Shown: one piece after another, positions 14,989 to 24,822 of the stretch
Layout: each line of letters starts with the position of its first letter
Numbering within the stretch: the stretch's first letter is position 1
Notes under the pieces: generated by a model
Database searches by the model: none
Told to the model about the DNA's origin: nothing
What the model saw: the letters and a program-made list of their open reading frames with translations, nothing else
NCBI GenBank assembly: GCA_022226935.1
Contig: CP092081.1
Location: 1,247,760 to 1,311,759 of the forward strand
Direction of reading: 5' to 3'
DNA length: 64,000 bases
DNA from: Nitrospira sp.
GTDB lineage: Bacteria; Nitrospirota; Nitrospiria; Nitrospirales; Nitrospiraceae
Made by a program: the position numbers and the translations under genes

Positions 14989-17574
14989 ATGCGCGTGTAC
15001 GAATTAGCAAAGCAGCTGGGGATGGAAAATCGGGAGCTGATTCCTGAACTGAAGCGGCTCGGGATTCCGGTGGCGTCCCACAGCAGCGCGTTGGATGACG
15101 ATTCGGTCCGCATGGCGCTGGAAAAGCTTGGTTCGAAGGCGCGCGCCGGTGAGGCATCTTCTTCCGGGCATGAGGCTAAAAAAATGGTTCGCTTGCCGAA
15201 AGAGCCCGCTGGATCGCACGCCGTCGCGCATGAAGAGGCTCCAAAGCCCGACAAGAAACGCATTCTCATCAAGAAGAAACGTGAAGAGGGCGCCGAAGAT
15301 GCTGTGGCGTCGCTCGCCGCGGCGGAAGCCGTGTTTGCACCGGCCGTTCCCGCCGTGCCGGACGCCGGAGTTGTGGCTCCAGCCTCCTTGCCTGGTGCTG
15401 AAGTCAGTGAAGCTGCTCCGATCGAGCCCGCACCGGCTGAAGCAGTCGAGCCGCAGCCACCTGTTGTGGCGACTTCCGAAGAGGCGACGATCAAGCCATC
15501 CCAGGCTCCTGCGGCCACGACCCCTCCCACCGATCCTCTTGCGGCAACCAAAAAGAAAAGCCTGGTTCCTGACGCATCGGAAAGCGAAGCCGCCGCGCGG
15601 GAGAAATTGAAAAAAGCCAAGAAGGCGCCCCGGACCCGGGAAGAAGACGAAGCCAAGTTTAAGAACGATGCTACCCGGTGGGGAGACTTGCGGGCGATCC
15701 CCGTGCAGCGGCGCGAAGACCGGTCCAAACATATTCACCATGCCTCGCCAACGGAAATCACCAAGCCGAGAAAGAAAAGCGTGAAATTGACCGCAGGAGT
15801 CAGCGTCAAGGAGTTTGCGGAACTCATCGGTCAGCGGCCGGCGGACGTGGTCCGGAAGCTGATGGACATGGGGCAGATGGTGACCTTCAATCAGTCGATC
15901 AATCTCGAAGCGGCGTCGTTGATTGCCGAAGAGTATGGCACCAGGGTGGAAGTGTCGACAGAGAAGGTCGGCGAAGCCTTGTTGGAAGAGGCGGCTCAAT
16001 CCTCCGGTGAAGAACATGCGGTGCCGCGCCCCCCGGTCGTCACGATCATGGGCCATGTCGATCACGGAAAAACGTCCCTGCTGGATGCGATTCGTGAAAC
16101 GAAAGTGGCGGAAGGCGAGGCTGGAGGCATTACGCAGCATATCGGCGCCTATATCGTCGGGGTGCACGGCAAGCAGGTCACCTTCCTCGATACTCCTGGC
16201 CACGAAGCGTTCACCGCGATGCGCGCACGGGGAGCAAAGGCGACGGATATCGTCATCTTAGTCGTGGCGGCAGACGATGGTGTCATGCCTCAGACCGTTG
16301 AGGCGATCCATCATGCCAAAGCTGCCGGAGTGCCGCTCATTGTCGCCATCAATAAGGTCGATAAACCGGGAGCCAATGTCGATCGAGTGAAAAATGCTCT
16401 GACCGAGCATGGCCTGGTAGCCGAATCGTGGGGCGGTGACACGATTATGGTGGAAGTCTCCGCGAAGCAGCGGACCGGTCTGGACCAACTCCTGGAAATG
16501 ATTCTCCTGCAGGCGGAAGTATTGGAGCTGAAAGCGGACCCCACACGGATGGCGAAGGGCCTGGTGATCGAGGCCAAGCTGGACCGCGGCCGGGGCCCCA
16601 TCGCGACGGTTCTGGTGCAAAGCGGGACGTTGCATGTCGGCGACGCGTTTGTTGTCGGCAATTTCAGCGGCCGCGTTCGCGCGTTGGTCACGGATACGGG
16701 CAAGAAAACCACCGAAGCGGGACCATCGGTGCCGGTCGAAGTGATCGGATTGCCGGGCGTGCCGTCTGCTGGTGATGCCTTCACCATTGTGAAGGACGAG
16801 CGGGTTGCCCGTGAGATCGCGCAGGAACGAGCGATGAAGCAGCGGGCTGCTGATTTGGCCGGTCCGGCGAAAGTCAGCCTGGATGATTTGTTTGCCAAAA
16901 TCCAAGAGGGCAATGTCAAAGAGCTGCCGATCGTGATCAAGGCTGACGTGCAGGGCTCCTCAGAAGCCTTGGCGGCGGCCGTCGAAAAAATGCCGGCCGG
17001 TGCCGTCAAATTGCGCGTCATGCACACCGGAGTCGGAGGGATTACCGAAACCGACATTCTGCTGGCGGCCGCTTCGAAGGCGATTGTCATCGGATTCAAC
17101 ATTCGTCCTGAGCCGAAAGCCGCCGCATTGGCGGAGCGAGAGGGTGTGGATGTCCGTCTCTACAGCATCATTTACGATGCCTTGAACGATATCCGTGCGG
17201 CCATGGAAGGGTTGCTCGAGCCCACGCTCAAGGAACGGATTCTCGGACGTGCCGAAGTCCGGCAGATGTTCACTATTCCCAAGGCCGGGCTGGTGGCCGG
17301 TTGCTACGTGGTGGATGGCGTCATCTCACGCGCCAGCGTCGGTGTGCGTGTGATTCGGGATAGTGTGGTGGTCTACGAAGGGAAGCTGGGCTCGCTCAGG
17401 CGTTTCAAGGACGATGTGCGAGAAGTCCAGCAAGGCTATGAGTGCGGTATCACGGTTGAAAACTTCAACGACCTCAAAGCAGGAGACATTATCGAGGCCT
17501 TTGCCATCGACAAGGTCGCGGCGAAGCTCGAATCGGCACACCGCGGCACTTCCCCGCAACCTCATCGGGCATGA
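14989..17574 (+). CDS. infB: Translation initiation factor IF-2
   Basis: The GTPase that places initiator tRNA on the ribosome. An IF2_N domain begins the protein ([20 protein letters not shown]). A long Ala/Pro/Lys/Glu-rich linker follows to about residue 250, then a second IF2_N-like domain ([20 protein letters not shown]). The G domain has G1 GHVDHGKT near 354-361, G3 DTPGHEAF, and G4 NKVD; the C-terminal domains end with the usual [22 protein letters not shown] split as [12 protein letters not shown] and [10 protein letters not shown]. The length of 861 aa is typical. Its last 4 nt overlap the next start. Confidence 0.96.
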   Translation: MRVYELAKQLGMENRELIPELKRLGIPVASHSSALDDDSVRMALEKLGSKARAGEASSSGHEAKKMVRLPKEPAGSHAVAHEEAPKPDKKRILIKKKREEGAEDAVASLAAAEAVFAPAVPAVPDAGVVAPASLPGAEVSEAAPIEPAPAEAVEPQPPVVATSEEATIKPSQAPAATTPPTDPLAATKKKSLVPDASESEAAAREKLKKAKKAPRTREEDEAKFKNDATRWGDLRAIPVQRREDRSKHIHHASPTEITKPRKKSVKLTAGVSVKEFAELIGQRPADVVRKLMDMGQMVTFNQSINLEAASLIAEEYGTRVEVSTEKVGEALLEEAAQSSGEEHAVPRPPVVTIMGHVDHGKTSLLDAIRETKVAEGEAGGITQHIGAYIVGVHGKQVTFLDTPGHEAFTAMRARGAKATDIVILVVAADDGVMPQTVEAIHHAKAAGVPLIVAINKVDKPGANVDRVKNALTEHGLVAESWGGDTIMVEVSAKQRTGLDQLLEMILLQAEVLELKADPTRMAKGLVIEAKLDRGRGPIATVLVQSGTLHVGDAFVVGNFSGRVRALVTDTGKKTTEAGPSVPVEVIGLPGVPSAGDAFTIVKDERVAREIAQERAMKQRAADLAGPAKVSLDDLFAKIQEGNVKELPIVIKADVQGSSEALAAAVEKMPAGAVKLRVMHTGVGGITETDILLAAASKAIVIGFNIRPEPKAAALAEREGVDVRLYSIIYDALNDIRAAMEGLLEPTLKERILGRAEVRQMFTIPKAGLVAGCYVVDGVISRASVGVRVIRDSVVVYEGKLGSLRRFKDDVREVQQGYECGITVENFNDLKAGDIIEAFAIDKVAAKLESAHRGTSPQPHRA

Positions 17575-17852
17575 TCGTCGGGCTGTGTACCGTCGAGTTG
17601 TTCATCCCCGATGGGCATTCATTGAAAGACAAACGGCAGGTGTTGCAAAGTTTGAAAAGCCGTTTGCGGGATAAGTTCAATGTGTCGGTGGCTGAAGTGG
17701 GGGATCAAGAGTTGTGGCAGAAGGCGATTTTGGGATTGGCCTGCGTGGCGAATGAGTCTGCCCACGTCAACCAGGTACTGGACCAAGCCGTGAATTTGAT
17801 TCAGGGGGTGCCCACGATTCAGCTGCTCCGCTCTCGGATCGAGTTGTTGTAA
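17571..17852 (+). CDS. DUF503 (YlxP-like) protein (93 aa)
   Basis: A small protein of the DUF503 family, often found between infB and rbfA. It starts [20 protein letters not shown] and has [20 protein letters not shown], the conserved core, followed by [10 protein letters not shown] at the end. The ATG overlaps the infB stop (ATGA), implying coupled translation. No enzymatic function is known; its place in the operon suggests a role in ribosome assembly or initiation. Confidence 0.9.
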   Translation: MIVGLCTVELFIPDGHSLKDKRQVLQSLKSRLRDKFNVSVAEVGDQELWQKAILGLACVANESAHVNQVLDQAVNLIQGVPTIQLLRSRIELL

Positions 17853-17861
17853 GGCCACGTC

Positions 17862-18260
17862 ATGACGAAATCGACGTATAGCCGGGCCGAACGGGTGGCC
17901 GATCAGATCCGCATGGAAGTGGCCGACATTTTAATGCGCAAGATCAAAGATCCGCGCGTGCGTTCCGTGACGGTGACCGATGTGGAGTTAACCAAAGATT
18001 TGCGCATTGCGCGTGTCTTTGTCACCACCATGGAACAGAACAAAGACGAGCGGCTGGTATTTGATGGGCTAGCGAAGGCGAGTGGTTTTGTCCGGGCGGA
18101 ACTTGGGCGGCGTCTGGCGTTACGGTATCTGCCGGAATTGATTTTTATGAAAGACGTCAGCGGGCCCCGGGCTGATCGGGTTCTAGCGCTGTTGGACGGA
18201 TTGCATCAGGATGAAAGTAAAGATGACAGGCTCACTGAATCCCCTCGCGACGATGTCTAG
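17862..18260 (+). CDS. rbfA: Ribosome-binding factor A
   Basis: A KH-fold protein that helps mature the 5' end of 16S rRNA in the 30S subunit. Family features are the opening SRAERVADQIRMEVADILM, KDPRV, SVTVTDVELTKDLRIARVFV, and the closing LRYLPELIFMKD followed by R-x-D-R-V. The length of 132 aa is normal, with a short charged tail. It starts 9 nt after the YlxP-like gene and ends 3 nt before truB. Confidence 0.94.
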   Translation: MTKSTYSRAERVADQIRMEVADILMRKIKDPRVRSVTVTDVELTKDLRIARVFVTTMEQNKDERLVFDGLAKASGFVRAELGRRLALRYLPELIFMKDVSGPRADRVLALLDGLHQDESKDDRLTESPRDDV

Positions 18261-18263
18261 CCG

Positions 18264-19292
18264 ATGATGATCGCGGCGACGGAATCCCATACGGCTACCA
18301 TGCTTCAGGATGGCGTGCTGAATGTCCGCAAAGAAGCAGGATGGACGTCACACGATGTGGTCGCCCGTGTTCGAGGAAAATTGCGCGGAATGAAATTGGG
18401 CCATGCGGGTACCCTCGATCCTGCCGCAACCGGGGTCCTGCCGTTGCTAGTCGGCCGTGGCACACGCATCGCTGAATATTTGCTCGAATGGGACAAAACC
18501 TATCTGGCCGGACTGCGATTGGGGGAAACGACCGATACGCAAGACGCCACTGGAACAGTGCTCCAGCGCTCGCCTATTACGGACTTAACCGAAGCGCGTA
18601 TCCGAGAAATTGTTGCTGGCTTTGAAGGCCGTATCCAACAGGTTCCTCCCATGTATTCAGCCGTGAAAGTGGGAGGGGTTCCCCTGTATAAGGCTGCGCG
18701 AGCAGGGAAGGATGTGGCACGCCAGGCCCGTGAAGTCACTGTCTTTCGTTTGGAAGTAGTCAGCATGCAGCTTCCTGATGTGATGCTCCGTGTGGTCTGC
18801 TCCAAGGGAACGTATATCAGGACGCTCTGTGCGGATATCGGAGAAAAGCTCGGGGTCGGCGGGCATATGGCGACGTTGGTACGCGAACGCGTCGGGCCGC
18901 TGATGGTAGAGCAGGCCTTGACCGTCGATGAAGTCGAGACACGCCTCGCCCAGGGGACATTGGCCGGATCAATGCTCACGTTGGATGAGGCGCTGGTGGG
19001 ACTTCCAGTCTGCATCATCGGCGGGGAGACGGCACGGAGGGTCGGCCATGGCATGCCGGTGCCGACCGCAGATGTATTGAGTTGGCAGGGCCTGCCGATA
19101 AGTCTTTCGGAGGCCTCGGGCGGAGCCATCCGTATCAAGGACAGGGCTGGACGGTTGTTAGCGATCGGCACCATACCCGCCGGATTAGACGACCAGGCGA
19201 GAATGCCGGGTGATCTGTCGATTGCGGTGTCAAAGGTATTAGTCACGGACGAATCACAGGGCAGTAGTATTGCGAACTCAATAGAGGAGTAG
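18264..19292 (+). CDS. truB: tRNA pseudouridine-55 synthase
   Basis: Converts U55 in the T-loop of tRNAs to pseudouridine. The opening GVLNVRKEAGWTSHDVV and the catalytic motif GHAGTLDPAATGVLPL (catalytic Asp in TLDP) are clear, followed by YSAVKVGGVPLYKAARAG and SKGTYIRTLCADIG. The C-terminal part resembles a PUA-type domain. The frame starts MMIAATESHTATML; a later ATG at 18300 (MLQDGVLNV) sits closer to the usual family start, so the true N-terminus is uncertain by 12 residues. Confidence 0.94.
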   Translation: MMIAATESHTATMLQDGVLNVRKEAGWTSHDVVARVRGKLRGMKLGHAGTLDPAATGVLPLLVGRGTRIAEYLLEWDKTYLAGLRLGETTDTQDATGTVLQRSPITDLTEARIREIVAGFEGRIQQVPPMYSAVKVGGVPLYKAARAGKDVARQAREVTVFRLEVVSMQLPDVMLRVVCSKGTYIRTLCADIGEKLGVGGHMATLVRERVGPLMVEQALTVDEVETRLAQGTLAGSMLTLDEALVGLPVCIIGGETARRVGHGMPVPTADVLSWQGLPISLSEASGGAIRIKDRAGRLLAIGTIPAGLDDQARMPGDLSIAVSKVLVTDESQGSSIANSIEE

Positions 19293-19298
19293 AGACGT

Positions 19299-19568
19299 AT
19301 GGCACTGGTAAAAGAAGTGAAGACGGAGTTGATGAAGAGTTTTCAGCAGCATGACAAGGATACCGGTTCTCCGGAAGTCCAAATTGCCATTCTGACGAAC
19401 CGGATTACGTATCTGACGGAACATTTTAAAATGCACAAGAAGGACCACCACTCCCGGCGTGGATTGTTGACGTTGGTGGGACGCCGCCGCCGGTTGCTGG
19501 ATTATCTGCGGCATGTTGAAGAGGGCCGGTATCGCGCCGTGATCGAACGTTTGGGTATTCGTAAGTAG
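19299..19568 (+). CDS. rpsO: 30S ribosomal protein S15
   Basis: An 89-aa primary binder of 16S rRNA helix 22. Family features: [38 protein letters not shown] and [13 protein letters not shown]. The start follows GAGGAG at 19284-19289. It ends 160 nt before pnp. In E. coli S15 represses its own mRNA; I cannot see the pseudoknot here by eye. Confidence 0.97.
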   Translation: MALVKEVKTELMKSFQQHDKDTGSPEVQIAILTNRITYLTEHFKMHKKDHHSRRGLLTLVGRRRRLLDYLRHVEEGRYRAVIERLGIRK

Positions 19569-19581
19569 TCGGGTGATCGAA

Positions 19582-19607
19582 TCGGCCGCCACGAGTGTGG
19601 CGGCCGA
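19582..19607 (+). promoter_or_regulatory. Hairpin in the rpsO-pnp gap
   Basis: A perfect 11-bp stem, TCGGCCGCCAC / GTGGCGGCCGA, with a GAGT loop, 13 nt after the rpsO stop. No T-tract follows, so it is more likely an RNA processing or stabilising site than a terminator. In E. coli the same gap carries an RNase III site that controls pnp. Confidence 0.6.
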
Positions 19608-19728
19608 ACCATTGTCCCCGCAGGTGAACACTGAAACAAGTTCAAACGCACGAACCTGTGCAGGTTTCGCATTCGAATTGAGCTTATCTCTGTGGGCATC
19701 TGTGGGATTTAACCGGAGGAGACCATAG

Positions 19729-21846
19729 ATGAAACAAGTTGTAGATATCGAGCTGGCCGGTCGCCGCTTGACGCTGGAGACCGGCCGTATTGCCAAGCAG
19801 GCAGACGGTGCGATTTGGGCCACATATGGCGACACCGTGGTGCTCGCCACGGCTGTCGCCTCACAAACCGCGAAGCCTGGCGTAGATTTTCTTCCCCTGA
19901 CGGTGGATTACCAGGAAAAGACCTACGCAGCGGGTAAGATTCCCGGCGGGTATTTCAAGCGGGAAGGACGACCCTCCGAGCGGGAAGTGCTCACCAGCCG
20001 GTTGATCGATCGTCCGCTGCGCCCCCTCTTTCCCGAAGGCTACTATTTCGAAACCCAAGTCATCACCTCCGTGCTTTCGGCCGATAAGACCGGCGTGTCC
20101 GATGTGATTGCGATCACCGCTGCATCCGCTGCGTTGGCCATCTCGTCCATCCCATTTAATGGCCCCATCGCCGGTGTCAAAATTGGTCGCGTCAACGGCC
20201 AGTTTGTCGTAAATCCCGACTTGGAAACGCTTGAGACGAGTGATCTGCATCTCGTCGTGGCGGGAACTGCCGATGCGGTGATGATGGTCGAAGCGGGGGC
20301 CAATGAATTGCCTGAAGCGACCATGCTGGAAGCGATCGAGTTGGCGCACAGCGAGATCAAGAAAATCGTCGCGAAGATCGAAGAACTCCGTGCCCTGGCC
20401 GGTAAGCCGAAGCGGGTGGTGACTCAAGAACCGATCGATGCTGCTTTGGCCGAACAAGTCCGTAAGCTGGTGGCGGGACCGATTCGTGAAGCCATTTTGA
20501 TTCCGAATAAGAGTGCACGGCAGGAGCGATTGGATCAGGTCTTGTCGGAGACGCTTGCTGCGCTGAAATCGGACGAGCCAAACCGGGACCGGCATGTCAA
20601 AATCATTTTCCACGGGTTGGAGTACACCGAAGTTCGCAACATGATTCTCGAAAAGCGGGTGCGTGCCGATGGGCGCGGTCCATCGGACATTCGCCCGATC
20701 ACGTGCGAAGTGAGTGTGCTGCCGCGAGCGCACGGGTCGGCGGTGTTTACCCGCGGAGAAACCCAAAGTTTAGCGGTGGTGACGTTGGGGACGACAGATG
20801 ATGAACAGCGCATCGACGCCCTGGAGGGCGAGTACATGCGCACCTTCATGCTGCACTACAATTTCCCGCCTTTCAGTGTCGGCGAGGCGCGGCCGTTGCG
20901 ATCTCCGGGGCGCCGCGAAGTCGGGCACGGGGCTCTGGCGGAGCGGGCATTGAAGTCGATCATTCCCGGCAAGGATAAGTTCCCCTACACGGTTCGGATC
21001 GTGTCCGAAATTCTTGAATCCAACGGCTCCTCTTCCATGGCCACGGTCTGCGGCGGCACGCTGGCGTTGCTGGACGCGGGTGTGCCGATCAAGGAACCGG
21101 TGGCGGGTATCGCGATGGGCCTGATCAAGGAAGGTGATCAGGTCTTGGTGCTCTCAGACATTCTCGGGCTAGAAGATCATTTGGGCGATATGGACTTCAA
21201 GGTGACGGGGACAAAAAACGGCGTCACCGCACTGCAGATGGACATCAAGATCGGGGGCATCGATGCCGCATTGATGCGTGAAGCGCTGGCGCAAGCCAAG
21301 GCCGGCAGACTGCATATTCTGGGATGCATGGCGCAGGCGTTGACGGCTCCTAGGACGAAGTTGTCCGCCTTCGCTCCACGCATATTCCCGATGAAGATCA
21401 AGCAGGACAAGATCCGAGACGTCATCGGCCCGGGTGGAAAAATGATCCGCAGCATCATCGCGGAAACCGGTGTGAAGATCAATGTCGAAGACACGGGCGA
21501 TGTGACGATCGCGTCCTCGGACGAAGCCTCGGCACAGAAGGCCATCGATATGATCAAGCGCCTGACCGAAGAAGTCGAAGTCGGCAAGATTTATCTGGGG
21601 ACCGTTCGGAAAATTATGGATTTCGGGGCTTTCGTCGAGGTACTTCCGGGCACGGATGGCCTGGTCCACATCTCTCAGCTCGCCCATCATCGCGTGAAGG
21701 CGGTGACCGATGAGGTGTCGGAAGGGGACCAGATCCAGGTGAAAGTGTTGGAAATCGATAAGCAGGGGAAAATTCGTTTGAGTCGGAAAGAAGCGATGCC
21801 GGCGCCCGCGGGGTCTCCCGCCACCGAACCGACTCCCGCAGGATAA
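19729..21846 (+). CDS. pnp: Polynucleotide phosphorylase
   Basis: A 3'-to-5' phosphorolytic exoribonuclease working in mRNA decay. It has two RNase PH-like domains (first with LLRP-type RLIDRPLRPLFPEGY; second with GRGPSDIRPITCEV and FTRGETQSLAVVTLGT), a KH domain (IRDVIGPGGKMIRSII) and an S1 domain (GTVRKIMDFGAFVEVLPG). The length of 705 aa is normal. GGAGGAG lies 8-14 nt before the ATG. It follows rpsO as in most bacteria. Confidence 0.97.
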   Translation: MKQVVDIELAGRRLTLETGRIAKQADGAIWATYGDTVVLATAVASQTAKPGVDFLPLTVDYQEKTYAAGKIPGGYFKREGRPSEREVLTSRLIDRPLRPLFPEGYYFETQVITSVLSADKTGVSDVIAITAASAALAISSIPFNGPIAGVKIGRVNGQFVVNPDLETLETSDLHLVVAGTADAVMMVEAGANELPEATMLEAIELAHSEIKKIVAKIEELRALAGKPKRVVTQEPIDAALAEQVRKLVAGPIREAILIPNKSARQERLDQVLSETLAALKSDEPNRDRHVKIIFHGLEYTEVRNMILEKRVRADGRGPSDIRPITCEVSVLPRAHGSAVFTRGETQSLAVVTLGTTDDEQRIDALEGEYMRTFMLHYNFPPFSVGEARPLRSPGRREVGHGALAERALKSIIPGKDKFPYTVRIVSEILESNGSSSMATVCGGTLALLDAGVPIKEPVAGIAMGLIKEGDQVLVLSDILGLEDHLGDMDFKVTGTKNGVTALQMDIKIGGIDAALMREALAQAKAGRLHILGCMAQALTAPRTKLSAFAPRIFPMKIKQDKIRDVIGPGGKMIRSIIAETGVKINVEDTGDVTIASSDEASAQKAIDMIKRLTEEVEVGKIYLGTVRKIMDFGAFVEVLPGTDGLVHISQLAHHRVKAVTDEVSEGDQIQVKVLEIDKQGKIRLSRKEAMPAPAGSPATEPTPAG

Positions 21847-21852
21847 TCGATC

Positions 21853-23106
21853 GTGTATCGCAAGATCGTTCTCGACAACAAGTTGCGGGTCGTGGCCGAA
21901 TTACTGCCGACGTTGAAGTCCGTCACGATCGGGATTTGGGTCAATGTCGGCTCCCGCGACGAGCAGCCGGGCGAGGAGGGGCTGTCTCACTTCCTGGAGC
22001 ATATGTTTTTCAAGGGGACGCGAAGCCGATCGGCGACGCAGATTTCCCGTGAAATCGATGCGCTGGGCGGAGAGATGAACGCCTTCACGACTCGCGAGAC
22101 GACGACGTTTTATGTGAAAGTGCTCGATCAGCAATTAGAGGCAGCGCTGGAGCTCCTTTCCGACCTGTTCTACCGTTCGCGGTTTGAGTCCAAGGAAGTC
22201 GAAAAAGAAAAGCAAGTGGTGCTGGAAGAGATCCGAATGGTTCAGGACGATCCGGAGGATCTCGTTCAAGAACTCCACATGAAGCATACTCTCGGCAGCC
22301 ATCCGTTAGGCCGGCCTATCCTGGGGCAAGCTCCGAGAATCCAAGCATTGGGTCGTCATGACCTGGTTTCTTATGTCAGTTCTCACTACGACCCTGAGCG
22401 CACAGTCGTCGCAGTCGCGGGAAACTTTACCTGGAAACGCCTCGAACAACTCCTGGCTCGCTACTTCTCCGCCCCTCACAAAGGCGTCGCGGTCAAGCAG
22501 AGTCGGCGGCCTCCTGAGGTCCGTGGAGGAGTGCTGGTGAAACGTAAAGCGCTTGAACAGGTCCATCTCTGCTTGGGCCTGCAGGGATTGGGTGCCGGCC
22601 ATAAGGATCGGTATGCAGCCCATGCGCTCAATGGAGTGCTGGGCGGAAGCGTGAGCTCGCGCCTGTTTCAGGAAGTGAGAGAGAAGCGCGGTCTCGTGTA
22701 TTCGATTTATTCGTTCCTGTCCACCTACTCGGACGGCGGGATGACGACGGTGTACGCCGGCACGCGCCCTAAAGAGGTGGAGCGTGTCGTCAAGGTTGTG
22801 TGTCGAGAGCTGAAGAAGCTCCGTAGCAAGGGCATCGATGCAAAAGATCTGGCCCGCGTGAAGAATCAAATGAAGGGCAGTCTCATGCTTAGCCTGGAAA
22901 GCTCGCATAGCCGGATGAGTAAACTGGCGAAGGATGAGTTGACGCAAGGGAGCCATGTCTCGCTCGAACAGATGATCGGTGAGATTGATCGTGTTACGAC
23001 TGATCAGGTCTATCGTGTGGCCCAGACCTTGTTGGATCAGCGGTGTCTCGCCATCACGGCGCTTGGGCCCATACCGGCGAATAGCCTTCAGTCGTTTGCG
23101 TCATAA
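21853..23106 (+). CDS. M16 family zinc peptidase (processing-peptidase type)
   Basis: A pitrilysin/insulinase-type metallopeptidase. The inverted zinc motif HxxEH is H46-F-L-E-H50, with the third ligand at E125 or E126 in VVLEEIRM. The C-terminal half-domain carries RG-LVYSIYSF and related family features. The length of 417 aa is that of the single-unit PqqL/YmxG-like members commonly found directly after pnp. The start lies 6 nt after the pnp stop. The substrate is unknown. No signal peptide is visible, so it is probably cytoplasmic. Confidence 0.9.
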   Translation: MYRKIVLDNKLRVVAELLPTLKSVTIGIWVNVGSRDEQPGEEGLSHFLEHMFFKGTRSRSATQISREIDALGGEMNAFTTRETTTFYVKVLDQQLEAALELLSDLFYRSRFESKEVEKEKQVVLEEIRMVQDDPEDLVQELHMKHTLGSHPLGRPILGQAPRIQALGRHDLVSYVSSHYDPERTVVAVAGNFTWKRLEQLLARYFSAPHKGVAVKQSRRPPEVRGGVLVKRKALEQVHLCLGLQGLGAGHKDRYAAHALNGVLGGSVSSRLFQEVREKRGLVYSIYSFLSTYSDGGMTTVYAGTRPKEVERVVKVVCRELKKLRSKGIDAKDLARVKNQMKGSLMLSLESSHSRMSKLAKDELTQGSHVSLEQMIGEIDRVTTDQVYRVAQTLLDQRCLAITALGPIPANSLQSFAS

Positions 23107-23467
23107 TCGATCACGCGCATCGAGGTGGTTCGGCAACTGGTGAGTGAGGGAAGCCTAGCGGCGTGGTTCAAACCGCCTAACTAATTGATCAGACAGAACT
23201 TTGATCATGTCGCCAGCAATGGAATTTTCGAAAAACATTTTCTTGACACGTTTGGTGGATTTAAGTACCATGGCCGCGTTTTCATCCTATACGTTCGAAT
23301 TCATTTCGACTGCATTACAGGGGAAGGTAAGCAGAGAGAAAGGGGGTGTGTGTCGCACTTCCTCCTGCTAGCGCGTTCTCTGAATTTTTTTGTTTTCTTG
23401 AACTCTTTTTTTGGATACTGTGATTCAACGGTTCTCTGGTCATCATTTTTCCAAGGAGGGTAGGGTT
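23107..23467 (+). other. 361-nt intergenic region before the secreted pair
   Basis: No gene is supported here; the in-frame extension of the next gene to 23411 lacks a good start. The segment is more AT-rich than its surroundings, contains the promoter at 23243-23271 and, from about 23370, several T-runs. It ends in the ribosome site CCAAGGAGGG (23450-23459). Confidence 0.6.
23243..23271 (+). promoter_or_regulatory. Promoter of the secreted-protein pair
   Basis: A perfect -35, TTGACA (23243-23248), a 17-nt spacer, and TACCAT (23266-23271) as a moderate -10. It would give a leader of about 190 nt before the first ATG at 23468. Confidence 0.5.
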
Positions 23468-23980
23468 ATGAATAGGGTCGGAATTCTAGCCGCACTTGCA
23501 GTCTCCTCCGTTGTCGGCTTGTTGACCGCCGGTGTCTCAATGGCGGCCGACGCTCCAGCCGGGGGCGGGCCCAGCGAAGTCACCACAGGCAGTGGTAAGT
23601 TTTTCAAGGGCGAACCCACGAATACCTTAAAGGGTCGCGTGTGGTCGCAGTGGGCCGACAATCCCGACGGCGAAATTTTGTTCGGCATTCAATATTGGAA
23701 CACGGGCGATCCCGCATCAGGTGAGGGTGGTGGGCGTTCCTCAACCTCCATGGATGTGAAGCCGCCGGATCCTCTCTTCACGTGCTGCGCCTGGGGCTAC
23801 ACCGGTGGCACGGACAAGAATAATCCGTATGCTGGTTGGCACCATGCTCAGACCACGGTTCGGTTGGCCGTGAAGGACAAGGGCTTGATGGATCAGCTCA
23901 TCAAGGCTTCGCAAGAGCTCGTGGCGATGGAAGTGACCCTCGACGGTCGCACGATTACCGGTTTCAAAGTATTGAAGTAA
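23468..23980 (+). CDS. Secreted protein of unknown function A (170 aa)
   Basis: A signal peptide spans about residues 1-27 (ILAALAVSSVVGLLTAGVSM, cut after MAA). The mature protein has NTLKGRVWSQWADNPDGEIL, a CC pair in FTCCAWGYTGG, and GWHHAQTTVRLAV, then a C-terminal unit LVAMEVTLDGRTITGFKVLK. The start at 23468 follows a strong AAGGAGGG. The next gene (protein B) has the same plan: signal peptide, a T-L-x-GRV strand, and a C-terminal LVxF/M...ITxxKxL strand pair. I recognise no named family; a periplasmic or outer-envelope role is inferred. Confidence 0.82.
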   Translation: MNRVGILAALAVSSVVGLLTAGVSMAADAPAGGGPSEVTTGSGKFFKGEPTNTLKGRVWSQWADNPDGEILFGIQYWNTGDPASGEGGGRSSTSMDVKPPDPLFTCCAWGYTGGTDKNNPYAGWHHAQTTVRLAVKDKGLMDQLIKASQELVAMEVTLDGRTITGFKVLK

Positions 23981-24037
23981 ATTTTATTCGCGAGGCGACA
24001 TTCTTGAGACTCTTTTGTCTTCTTTAAGGAGGATGTG

Positions 24038-24712
24038 ATGATGAAGCTTCAAAAGCAAGGGTGGACCTTCATGGCTGCCGCAGCTTTGGTGGTAAGTTTT
24101 GCCTCCACTGCGCTGGCCATCGAGGCGTTCCAGGAGAGATTTGAGTGGGGAGATCTGAGCAAGCCCACCACGTTGCAGGGCCGAGTGATCATCTTGGATC
24201 CGTATGATGAAGCCGTGTGGCTCAACATTGCGGTGTTCGGTGGCAACGCCGAAAGCGGATTGTGGTGGCAGAGAGTCCATCCCGGAAAGAACCTCAAGTT
24301 CTACCCTGCGGATAAGAATGTGTGGGAACAGCTGAAGTCCATGGCCCGTGCGCATTCCGGACCGGCTGCGGCAAAGGAAGTGCCCCCTGGATCTCCGACG
24401 ACGTTGGTGGAGTTTGTGGCGCAGGAGACCGAGCAGAATCATCGGGTGATCACGTCCGTGAAAAAGCTCAATGACAATGCCGGCGAAATGGGCAAGCCAA
24501 AGAGCATTTCTTCTCTTCGTTTGAAGGATTGCGAAGGCAAGAACGAAGTCGACTCAGCTTGCTATGCGGCGAAGCAGGCGTTAAATACGTCTCCGAAGAC
24601 GCCAGATGGAGCGATGCTTCCTCTGCAATATGATGTGTTGTTGCCGGATGGTAAGCCACTGGCGAACTTGATTCCCTGGACGGCCCACTACAACCGGGGT
24701 AGCAAGCACTAA
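24038..24712 (+). CDS. Secreted protein of unknown function B (224 aa)
   Basis: The signal peptide covers about residues 1-27 (WTFMAAAALVVSFASTALA). The mature part opens FEWGDLSKPTTLQGRVIILD, then YDEAVWLNIAVFGG, and includes TTLVEFVAQETEQNHRVITS, followed by a region with two cysteines (KDCEGK, DSACYAAK) that could form a disulfide. AAGGAGG precedes the start; GTG 24035, ATG 24038 and ATG 24041 are all possible. It lies 57 nt after protein A, with a strong terminator behind it, so the two form an operon. No family is recognised. Confidence 0.82.
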   Translation: MMKLQKQGWTFMAAAALVVSFASTALAIEAFQERFEWGDLSKPTTLQGRVIILDPYDEAVWLNIAVFGGNAESGLWWQRVHPGKNLKFYPADKNVWEQLKSMARAHSGPAAAKEVPPGSPTTLVEFVAQETEQNHRVITSVKKLNDNAGEMGKPKSISSLRLKDCEGKNEVDSACYAAKQALNTSPKTPDGAMLPLQYDVLLPDGKPLANLIPWTAHYNRGSKH

Positions 24713-24742
24713 GTTCTAGCGCGTTATTGCGCTCGAGAAAGA

Positions 24743-24782
24743 AGGCGACACTCCGAAAGGGGTGTCGCCTTTTTCTTTGTTC
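24743..24782. terminator. Intrinsic terminator shared by convergent genes
   Basis: A 12-bp stem, AGGCGACACTCC (24743-24754) with GGGGTGTCGCCT (24759-24770), one T-G wobble and a stable GAAA loop, followed by TTTTCTTTGTT on the plus strand. The minus-strand flank TTCTTTCTC is also T-rich, so it may also serve mutS. Confidence 0.88.
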
Positions 24783-24822
24783 GGGAGCGTGCGCTAGACG
24801 AAACGGTTCGATGGGGAAATCG

